A stretch of 8,213 bases of DNA from an uncultured Ruminococcus sp. (GTDB lineage: Bacteria; Bacillota_A; Clostridia; Oscillospirales; Ruminococcaceae), in assembly GCA_947303535.1 (NCBI GenBank), contig CAMYYQ010000030.1, positions 1 to 8,213 of the forward strand. Direction: 5' to 3'. The stretch's first letter is position 1, and each line of letters begins with the position of its first letter. Under the pieces are notes generated by a model. It made no database searches, had not been told where the DNA came from, and worked only from the letters and a program-made list of their open reading frames with translations. The translations under genes were made by a program, and so were the position numbers. Positions 1 to 5,228 of this stretch are shown piece after piece.

Positions 1-541
1 GCACTTGTTCACCAGCCTGTGCATCAACGCTTTGCTTGCTGACCAAACGGCCTTGTAAATCGTAAACCGAAACTTCGTTAAGGCCAGCGTTTTCAAGGGT
101 CACAAATGTGACCTGCTCTCTCTCTCCGTCGTCCCTGATATGCCACAGCTCGATATTATTGCTGTCAGGGATAGCAGGATCGGTTATCTCAACGAGTACG
201 GGATTATCTTCACCGGGCTGATATTCATTTTCTCCGTCAGTTATAGTAATATCATATGCGACAAGTCCGGAGTATTCCTCAGAAACATCAATCGCTTCTG
301 CTTCTGCTCCCTCAGGCATCATGCCGTCAAGGGTTATGACCTGCTCAGAATCTTCTCCGTTAGGATATAGCTCAAAGCTCTGGTAGCTCAATTCATCGCT
401 GATCTCGTCAGCATCTACTGCACCGGTCTGCTCTTCAGACACAGCTTTTACAGGAAATGTAATGGTATTGCACACAGAGGAGAACAACATAACAAACGCA
501 AAAGCTGTACTTGCCAGACGTTCCCTCAATTTATTTTTCAT
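1..541 (-). CDS. Secreted surface protein / putative pilus tip adhesin, 5' part only (runs off window start)
   Basis: Last visible gene of the pilus operon. The start is ATG at 541-539, preceded by AGGAGG (551-556) at a 9-base spacing. It overlaps the end of the minor pilin gene by 11 bases, which suggests translational coupling. The open frame gives 180 codons with no stop. Residues 1-33 are a signal peptide: basic start (MKNKLRER), hydrophobic core (about 11-24), and a possible cleavage site after VKA. The mature part is acidic and contains PGEDNPVLVEITDPAIP and NNIELWHIRDDGEREQVT, a style common near the N-terminus of large Firmicutes cell-wall adhesins. I infer a tip or adhesin subunit from its place in the operon and from the secretion signal; the stalk and anchor are not visible. 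From about residue 145 (bases 1-113) the sequence changes character and resembles a Bacteroidetes C-terminal sorting domain, so the distal part may not belong to this gene. Confidence 0.72.
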   Translation of the reverse strand, partial: MKNKLRERLASTAFAFVMLFSSVCNTITFPVKAVSEEQTGAVDADEISDELSYQSFELYPNGEDSEQVITLDGMMPEGAEAEAIDVSEEYSGLVAYDITITDGENEYQPGEDNPVLVEITDPAIPDSNNIELWHIRDDGEREQVTFVTLENAGLNEVSVYDLQGRLVSKQSVDAQAGEQV

Positions 542-1250
542 TCTTATCTTCCTCCTCACTCTGATCTCGCTTGAAAAGGAATGCAGAAATTGCTGTCAAT
601 AATAAAATTATTATGGCAGTTCTGAGTGTATGAGCAGGAAAGCTGTCTCCTGTCAGAACGCTGCCGATGAATTCCGTGATAGTTTTTTCTTCATCACGAA
701 TACTTGTTGTAAGTGCAGCGGTAGTATTGACCGCCGTAGTCGTCGAAGTTACTGTAGTAACAGATACCGCTGTAGTTCTGGTGAGCTCCGCAGACAATAC
801 GTAATCCTTAAATACGATCTTATCGGTTTTTGCACCATTGTCTGCCTGTGAAGCAACAACTGAATATGTCAGCTCATTTTTTTCATCGTGCTCAACAAAC
901 AAAGTGATATCATATATACCATTGTCGTATTCTTTATTTTTGTCACTTCCCTGAAGTTCGTATATCTTATAATAAAATGTTCCCGGCTCGGTAACATTTA
1001 TCTCAAAATTTCCCGTGTCCGTCTCAGAGAGCGTCAGCGTATCAGAAACAGGCATCGGGGAATCTTCATTTTCGGCTTCAATTTTTATCACATAGTCCGA
1101 TGTATCATCAGCAGCTGTACGAATACATTTTACAGGTATTTCAGCATTTATCATTTCATAGGCATTTGCACGCAAAGCTCCGCAAACAGGAGTAATAAAA
1201 GAGAGCAGGCAAATAACAGCTGCTGAAACAGTTTTCCGCATAATGTTCAT
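531..1250 (-). CDS. Minor/basal pilin, FctA/Spy0128-like domain with Thr-rich stalk and C-terminal anchor
   Basis: Secreted, membrane- or wall-anchored protein of 239 residues. The start ATG at 1250 has AGGAGG (1259-1264) 8 bases upstream. Residues 1-30 form a signal peptide (core 8-22, end ANA). Residues 32-152 resemble one pilin isopeptide-linkage domain, with the family hallmarks of a Lys near the first strand (K41), a Glu in FYYKIYELQ (E98) and a final strand FKDYV. The last usually has Asn (FTNTY) but here has Asp (D149). Residues 153-190 are a Thr/Ser/Val/Ala-rich stalk, likely extended and possibly glycosylated. The C-terminus has SVLTG (197-201), a hydrophobic segment (211-226) and a KR-plus-acidic tail. 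This has the layout of a sortase anchor, but without the usual Pro. It lies 28 bases after the sortase gene, where GAS FctB (the basal pilin) sits in the streptococcal locus. The base role is inferred. Confidence 0.75.
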   Translation of the reverse strand: MNIMRKTVSAAVICLLSFITPVCGALRANAYEMINAEIPVKCIRTAADDTSDYVIKIEAENEDSPMPVSDTLTLSETDTGNFEINVTEPGTFYYKIYELQGSDKNKEYDNGIYDITLFVEHDEKNELTYSVVASQADNGAKTDKIVFKDYVLSAELTRTTAVSVTTVTSTTTAVNTTAALTTSIRDEEKTITEFIGSVLTGDSFPAHTLRTAIIILLLTAISAFLFKRDQSEEEDKNEK

Positions 1251-1262
1251 ATTCCTGCCCTC

Positions 1263-1274
1263 CTTTATATAAAG
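1263..1274. repeat. 12-bp perfect palindrome overlapping the minor-pilin ribosome site
   Basis: CTTTATATAAAG reads the same on both strands and fills part of the 28-base gap between the sortase stop and the minor pilin start. Its last bases overlap the AAAGGAGG ribosome site. It may be only AT-rich coincidence, or it may affect mRNA processing or initiation of the minor pilin. Confidence 0.35.
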
Positions 1275-1278
1275 TTTC

Positions 1279-1977
1279 TTATTCTTTGATATAGCAGAAC
1301 ACGACTATCCTGGTCAGTGAATTTGCATCGGTGCAAGTTGACAGCGCAAGTATCCTCGAATCGCTCTCCGCTGTCAGCACCTCGGCATTATCGTGGATAT
1401 ACTGACGTATCTTGTCATTCTGCATATCAAATACTGTTTTTTCTCCGGCACTCGCCCTCATTGAAGCGAATACCTCTAAATCATATACTTTTTCGGCTTT
1501 TCTGCCGACCATTAACGTACCTTTTGTATGTGAGCAAAGGTACGAACTGTTTAAAAATTCATCAAGGGCACCAAACATTTTGCCGTAGTCCATATGATGA
1601 CCGTATATAACAGAATACTCGTCCGAAAGATCGGAACTGCATCTGCTGTCAAGGAAAATACTGCCTGAAAGAGAATATTCCCCGAAAGGATCGGTATTCA
1701 GGTAACAGGAATTATCCTTTCCCTGCATAACAGGGTAGTCGATATTTGTACCGTCTATGGTGAGCCATGCCACCATATCATCGGTTATAGGCGAATCCTC
1801 AGCAGCGGCAGGATCAGACGGATCGGGCTTGTAATTCAATACGCTTTTGTCAAGTGTGTGATTGAATGTATAATAATTGTCATACATCTGCCATGCGCCA
1901 ATAAGCATGACTATCCCGAATACCGCTATGATAAGCCAGCCGTAGAGTTCATTCAGCCATTTCCAGAATTTAAGCAA
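1279..1977 (-). CDS. srtB: Class B sortase, pilus-associated transpeptidase
   Basis: Membrane-anchored cysteine transpeptidase of 232 residues that cleaves sorting signals between Thr and Gly and joins the acyl product to an amine. Here it probably polymerises the upstream pilin. One N-terminal membrane helix (about 12-30) is followed by the sortase domain. Catalytic residues are visible: His127 in IYGHHM, Cys215 in LSTCTD and Arg223 in LTRIVVF. The features AWLTIDGTNIDYPVMQG and YLNTDPFGEYSLSGSIFLD are typical of class B. The only plausible start is TTG at 1977-1975, because no in-frame ATG precedes the helix. A weak site, GAGGAA (1989-1994), lies 11 bases upstream inside the end of the pilin gene, and the gap to the pilin stop is 5 bases. 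The TTG start and weak site should keep sortase levels below pilin levels. Its place directly after the pilin matches SrtC1 (Spy0129) of S. pyogenes, a class-B-fold pilin polymerase. Polymerisation is inferred; cell-wall anchoring alone is the alternative. Confidence 0.93.
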   Translation of the reverse strand: MLKFWKWLNELYGWLIIAVFGIVMLIGAWQMYDNYYTFNHTLDKSVLNYKPDPSDPAAAEDSPITDDMVAWLTIDGTNIDYPVMQGKDNSCYLNTDPFGEYSLSGSIFLDSRCSSDLSDEYSVIYGHHMDYGKMFGALDEFLNSSYLCSHTKGTLMVGRKAEKVYDLEVFASMRASAGEKTVFDMQNDKIRQYIHDNAEVLTAESDSRILALSTCTDANSLTRIVVFCYIKE

Positions 1978-1982
1978 GACTG

Positions 1983-3359
1983 TTATTCTTCCTCAGACTT
2001 CTTCTTTTTGAGGTAGAAAGTTCCGCCAACAATACCTGCAAGTCCCAGTGCGATAAGTCCTGCCGAGCCTGCAACTGTCGAAAGCAAGCCTGTGGGGATC
2101 ATTCCTGTACGAGTGTTTGTGAAGCCTGTATAAATATCGTTTGCACCAATTGTTCCGCTTGTTGCATCGCTGTACAACTTAGCTGCAACATAGCCGGTTT
2201 CGCCTGATGTGCCTACTGCCGCAATAGCTTCTTTATTTGTGCCTGATGTCGATGTATAATCTTCCGCTTCTTCAGTCAATACATATGTAGCACCTTGAGG
2301 AAGTCCCTCTATAGTTACATACTGACCGTCACGAAGATAGAAATCCTTTGATACGGCACCTGTCGTACCTACTTTGATCTGATGTCCATCAATACTGTCA
2401 ACGTCATCTGCATTATTTGCCTCATCCATAACTGCTTTGGTATAGATCGTAGAATCAGTTTTAGTTGTAGCTGTGTCCATATTGGCAACCTTGACGTTTA
2501 ACGTAGCACCGGCAGCATTTCCAATTGCCAATGTGAATTTAAAATATTTATCCTTAGAACCTTGATTGCCCTCAACTTCCTTACCGAAAGACAGAGTTCT
2601 TGCAGTATAGGTATTAGTGTATCCTGCGCTTTTTGTGCCTGCTTCAAGTCCGTTAGGTACATCAGTTACTTCCTTTCCGGCAGGAAGTTCTTTAGCAGGA
2701 CCTGCTGTAACTGTACCTGAGTAGAGAGCATAACCGTCAATTTTCAAAAGGTTCTTATCATTTGCCGCATCATAATCATCAACTACATAAACATCTAATG
2801 TTCTTGTAGAAACCTCATCGTTTGTTACACCAGCAGCAGTTCCTGCTTCTGTAATAATATAGCGATAAATACCCGGCTCTTTAAAAGGTGTGCTGTCAGG
2901 AAATGTGATAGTCAATGTCTTCTTTGCATATTTCTCATCAGAAGTATTACCTTCGCCTGTTGTAGTAAAAACAGGTTTATCACTTGATGTTTCTGTCAGC
3001 GAAGATTCAAGATAAGTAGTATCAGAATTTGAAAATACGACCTTGCCTGCTGTATTAGAACCTGTATGTGTCGCATCATCTACTGCAAAAGTAGGAGTTC
3101 CAACACCAGCGAACACCTTAGAAGTAGTTGTTGCATTAACGGCAGAACCCGGTTCTATGGTAAAATTAAATTCTGCATCGGGAACATGGGCGCTTGTATT
3201 CATAACCATGTATTTGTCAAAAGTTGTTGTTCTTGTGCCGCCGATTTTAACTCCGTAATCACCGCCACCAGCTGCACTCGCATTCATAGGTATCACGGAA
3301 GCGAATGAAGATATCATAGCCAATGCAGCTACAGATGCTGCAAACTTCTTATTTCTCAT
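1983..3359 (-). CDS. Major pilin subunit, two Spy0128/FctA-type isopeptide domains, MIPTG sorting signal
   Basis: Shaft-forming pilin of 458 residues. The start ATG at 3359 has AGGAGG (3367-3372) 7 bases upstream and overlaps the preceding stop (ATGA). The signal peptide is 1-29/30, ending ASA-A. Two tandem domains follow. Domain 1 (about 35-252) has K49 in TTFDKYM, E171 in YRYIITEAG and N249 in GYTNTY. Domain 2 (about 254-417) has K260 in LSFGKEVEGN, E363/E364 in VLTEEAEDY and N415 in GFTNTR. This Lys...Glu...Asn spacing is the pattern that forms internal Lys-Asn isopeptide bonds in Spy0128; the bonds here are predicted. The C-terminal sorting signal is MIPTG (420-424), followed by a hydrophobic helix (about 426-450) and KKKKSEEE. 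It is an IPTG-type motif rather than classical LPxTG, like EVPTG of Spy0128. It lacks an obvious YPK pilin motif, so the linking lysine is unknown. It is exported by Sec and assembled by the next gene's sortase. Confidence 0.9.
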   Translation of the reverse strand: MRNKKFAASVAALAMISSFASVIPMNASAAGGGDYGVKIGGTRTTTFDKYMVMNTSAHVPDAEFNFTIEPGSAVNATTTSKVFAGVGTPTFAVDDATHTGSNTAGKVVFSNSDTTYLESSLTETSSDKPVFTTTGEGNTSDEKYAKKTLTITFPDSTPFKEPGIYRYIITEAGTAAGVTNDEVSTRTLDVYVVDDYDAANDKNLLKIDGYALYSGTVTAGPAKELPAGKEVTDVPNGLEAGTKSAGYTNTYTARTLSFGKEVEGNQGSKDKYFKFTLAIGNAAGATLNVKVANMDTATTKTDSTIYTKAVMDEANNADDVDSIDGHQIKVGTTGAVSKDFYLRDGQYVTIEGLPQGATYVLTEEAEDYTSTSGTNKEAIAAVGTSGETGYVAAKLYSDATSGTIGANDIYTGFTNTRTGMIPTGLLSTVAGSAGLIALGLAGIVGGTFYLKKKKSEEE

Positions 3360-3955
3360 AAAAATTCCTCCTTAAAATAACTAAACAATTTTATTCCACG
3401 CATACGCATTGTGAACACTACTGCCCCTTCGACAGTATCAAGCGGGACACCCCCATATGTCCTGCTGTCGGAAATATCACTTCTGTAGTCATTTAACACG
3501 AATACGCAGTTATCAGGTACCTGATAGGGATAGCTGATAGCTGATCCCTCGGGTGAAGTAGGATATACAGCATTTTCAAAAACGCCGAAACCGTTCACCG
3601 ATATATAATCATTAAATATCTCGACCTTATCGCCGCCAAATGCGACCACACGCCCGAATTTCACCTTTCCGTCATGCTCATAAACGATCATCGTTCCCTG
3701 TTTAAGGTCTGCAAGACGATATGTCAGGCAGAATTCTCCGTCTCTGATCGTAGGATAAGCACTGTTATTATGGCAGATATGAATCCCTGCAACATAGCTT
3801 AACACAAGCCATAAAACCAGAGCTGTAACAGCTATCTTTATAAAAAAGGAAATCGCATAGCTTTTTGCCGTCCTTTTTTTCTTTGGCTTTTTGTTTTTGC
3901 CTACAGATGCTTCGGTCTGTGACGCTGTGAGAGCCGAGCCGTTTACATTATCCAT
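3356..3955 (-). CDS. lepB: Signal peptidase I family protein (SipA/LepA-like pilus chaperone?), catalytic Lys replaced
   Basis: First clear gene of the pilus operon, 199 residues. I chose ATG at 3955. An in-frame TTG at 3979 begins in the bases that form the ribosome site GAGGAGGAG (about 3966-3974), so the longer version is unlikely. Residues 1-30 are cytoplasmic and very basic (KNKKPKKKR), then comes one membrane helix (about 34-57), then the S26 peptidase fold. The Ser box is NNSAYPT, with Ser65 at the catalytic position. The domain after it, KFGRVVAFGGDKVEI, aligns with the usual YVKRVIGLPGD and puts Gly101 where the general-base Lys belongs. The late box NDYRSDISDSRTYGGVP is well kept. 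In GAS pili the SipA homologue lacks both catalytic residues and is needed for pilus polymerisation; here only the Lys appears lost. A similar non-proteolytic assembly role is plausible. Lys97 or Lys99 might substitute, so inactivity is not proven. The gene ends in an ATGA overlap with the pilin start. Confidence 0.88.
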   Translation of the reverse strand: MDNVNGSALTASQTEASVGKNKKPKKKRTAKSYAISFFIKIAVTALVLWLVLSYVAGIHICHNNSAYPTIRDGEFCLTYRLADLKQGTMIVYEHDGKVKFGRVVAFGGDKVEIFNDYISVNGFGVFENAVYPTSPEGSAISYPYQVPDNCVFVLNDYRSDISDSRTYGGVPLDTVEGAVVFTMRMRGIKLFSYFKEEFL

Positions 3956-4139
3956 CGTCCGCTCGCTCCTCCTCAACAAAACAGCACCTTAAACGAGAAC
4001 AATTGCTGCCAATATGCACACTGTTCCCATAAGGTACTTTAATCCTTTTTATTTTCATAAACAAATATGCCCTTACCGAACCAATTACACATATCTTAGA
4101 CATTCTTCCTGTATATTGAATCATAGAACTACTGAGCAA
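3948..4139 (-). CDS. Doubtful small leader ORF (63 codons) upstream of lepB
   Basis: A TTG-initiated frame preceded by a G-rich site (AAAGGGGGGAG, about 4149-4159) at roughly 9 bases. It ends with TAA inside the first codons of lepB, an 8-base overlap. The product would be basic and Cys-containing (ICVIGSVRAYLFMKIKRIK, then CSRLRCCFVEEERADDG). I recognise no family, signal peptide or zinc motif. The final EEERADDG codons are simply the lepB ribosome site read in another frame. It could be a leader peptide coupling translation into lepB, or untranslated leader with a chance frame. ATG at 4124 is an alternative start. Confidence 0.2.
   Translation of the reverse strand: MLSSSMIQYTGRMSKICVIGSVRAYLFMKIKRIKVPYGNSVHIGSNCSRLRCCFVEEERADDG
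3983..4038 (-). promoter_or_regulatory. Long imperfect hairpin in the pilus operon leader, just upstream of the lepB ribosome site
   Basis: Arms 4038-4030 and 3991-3983 pair over 9 positions (one G-U). After a small asymmetric interior loop, arms 4028-4022 and 4001-3995 pair over 7 more (one G-U), leaving an apical loop of about 20 bases. The structure ends some 10 bases before the lepB ribosome site and has no U-run, so it is not an intrinsic terminator. It could modulate lepB translation or mRNA stability. I do not recognise a known riboswitch class. Confidence 0.4.
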
Positions 4140-4230
4140 TTTTGTTTTCTCCCCCCTTTAAGTCATCATAGTGAATATCTTATTAATATAATGATATAGT
4201 TTACTAAAATATGCGACTTATTTATATACA

Positions 4231-4259
4231 ATTTTATCACTTTAGTCATAATATGTCAA
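4231..4259 (-). promoter_or_regulatory. Sigma-A promoter of the pilus operon
   Basis: On the minus strand the -35 box is TTGACA (4259-4254, perfect). The spacer is 17 bases, and the -10 box is TAAAAT (4236-4231, one mismatch) with an extended TG one base before it. Transcription should start near 4224, giving a leader of about 270 bases before the lepB start. The pilus operon therefore seems to have a strong basal promoter, with any control placed upstream or in the long leader. Confidence 0.8.
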
Positions 4260-4316
4260 GATATGAGTAGAACAATAAATGAATAATTCAATAGCTGTCA
4301 TTTTGTGAAATTGCAT

Positions 4317-4339
4317 AACAATGCTATTAGAGCATTGTT
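4317..4339. repeat. Perfect 9-bp inverted repeat upstream of the pilus promoter
   Basis: AACAATGCT and AGCATTGTT flank a 5-base spacer (ATTAG). It lies about 58 bases upstream of the pilus -35 box and downstream of the terminator of the neighbouring operon, so no gene reads into it as a terminator. A symmetrical site at this distance fits a regulator-binding site, but that is inference. The rest of 4260-4390 is AT-rich and shows nothing else I can name. Confidence 0.35.
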
Positions 4340-4390
4340 TTAATTATATAAATATGTCTTTTGTAAAAACAGTAAATATTTATGTAAGAC

Positions 4391-4429
4391 TAAAAACAGG
4401 CGAATACATCAAAAAGATGCATTCGCCTG
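4391..4429 (-). terminator. Rho-independent terminator of the exchanger/zinc-ribbon operon
   Basis: On the minus strand, a 14-position stem (CAGGCGAATGCATC pairing with GATGTATTCGCCTG, one G-U) encloses a TTTTT loop and is followed at once by TTTTTAG. It sits about 55 bases after the stop of the second zinc-ribbon gene and insulates the pilus promoter from it. Confidence 0.88.
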
Positions 4430-4483
4430 CTTAGTTTATATATCTGTATTTTTATTCACATAGCTCATTTATGAGCATACCGC

Positions 4484-4837
4484 TCACCACAGTATCGGAC
4501 CTGACATTCTAAAGAAATTGAAAATAAAAAATCCGAAAGCCAGGATAAACATTCCGACAAAACACGCCATAAAGCACGCTATAGCGCTTTTGGGACGACC
4601 TGTCATCAGGTTTATTATAAACAACATCATACCTAAAGGTATAAAAAGCGACAATATCACCATTAGGATATTCGGCTTATCATTGGGATCGCTCTGCAAA
4701 GGAGATATCTTGTCATGTATCTCTCTCTGAATATCCTCTATATCAATATTTTTCTTTTTATTATCAAGATATGAATCACAGTAAGGGCATTTCTCTTCCA
4801 TATCGGAAATGGAAGCTCCACAATGCGGACAATTCAT
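4484..4837 (-). CDS. Zinc-ribbon membrane protein, two helices (paralogue of the upstream gene)
   Basis: Small protein of 117 residues, last gene of the exchanger operon. The start ATG at 4837 has AGGAGG (4846-4851) 8 bases upstream. The N-terminus has a zinc ribbon, CPHCG...CPYC, with Cys3, Cys6, Cys17 and Cys20. A charged linker follows (about 22-55), then two membrane helices (about 56-77 and 84-109) with a GRPKS turn between them. The same Cys spacing and the ILSL.(I/V)PL helix start appear in the gene 21 bases upstream, so the two are paralogues. The ribbon most likely faces the cytoplasm and binds structural zinc. Function is unknown; the family type is common and poorly characterised in Firmicutes. 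Co-transcription with a cation exchanger suggests a membrane or ion-related role, without direct support. Transcription ends at the hairpin just downstream. Confidence 0.82.
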   Translation of the reverse strand: MNCPHCGASISDMEEKCPYCDSYLDNKKKNIDIEDIQREIHDKISPLQSDPNDKPNILMVILSLFIPLGMMLFIINLMTGRPKSAIACFMACFVGMFILAFGFFIFNFFRMSGPILW

Positions 4838-4858
4838 AAAACATACCTCCTTATGATA

Positions 4859-5215
4859 TTAAATCAACAATGCAAAAACAGAAAAGAAATTAAAAACAAT
4901 GGAAAGGACCAGAAGTATCAAAAAAATGTATCTTGCCGCAGCTGCAAGCAAATACGCATTTCCTGCTCTTTTTTCATTGTTTTTAAGGCAGATGCAGCCG
5001 AATATTATCCCTACAAGAGGGACGAGCAGAGAGAGTATTATTATACCTGTTTCGGGCGGTGTATCGCTTGGATCATAGCATGGCATACCGTTACGGTCTA
5101 AAGGCGGCATCAAGCCGTGAAACTGCGAATTATTCACGCCTGGTCTCGGCGTTTTACAGTAAGGACAGCAGGGCTGTCCGTCATCATACATTGAACCGCA
5201 TTTATTACAATACAC
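4859..5215 (-). CDS. Zinc-ribbon membrane protein, two helices (paralogue of the downstream gene)
   Basis: Small protein of 118 residues. The start is GTG at 5215-5213 with a GGGGAG-type site 6 bases upstream, lying in the 13-base gap after the exchanger stop. The zinc ribbon MYCNKCG...CCPYC places Cys3, Cys6, Cys17 and Cys20 exactly as in its downstream paralogue, plus an extra Cys16. A Pro-rich linker (about 23-55, including GLMPPLD and DTPPE) leads to two membrane helices (about 57-78 and 86-117). The loop KNNEKRAGNA between the helices resembles proteins that pair a zinc ribbon with a short two-helix membrane domain. The exact function is unknown. The tight spacing behind the exchanger points to one transcript. 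The GTG start may lower its expression relative to its neighbours. Confidence 0.82.
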   Translation of the reverse strand: MYCNKCGSMYDDGQPCCPYCKTPRPGVNNSQFHGLMPPLDRNGMPCYDPSDTPPETGIIILSLLVPLVGIIFGCICLKNNEKRAGNAYLLAAAARYIFLILLVLSIVFNFFSVFALLI

Positions 5216-5228
5216 CTTTATCTCCCCT

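Noticed and set aside
140..370. A plus-strand frame of 76 codons at the window start
   Set aside because: Opposite the adhesin gene, which has a signal peptide and a proper ribosome site.
630..1610. Plus-strand open frames of 70-112 codons opposite the minor pilin and sortase
   Set aside because: They lie entirely antisense to genes with clear domains and ribosome sites, and their products have no recognisable features.
3956..3979. An N-terminal extension of the signal peptidase homologue from TTG at 3979
   Set aside because: The extra codons are the ribosome site GAGGAGGAG itself; ATG at 3955 is correctly spaced from it.
4397..4429. The near-perfect 14-base repeat considered as a CRISPR-like or mobile-element end
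   Set aside because: A single inverted pair with a 5-base loop and an adjacent T-run on the minus strand is fully explained as an intrinsic terminator.
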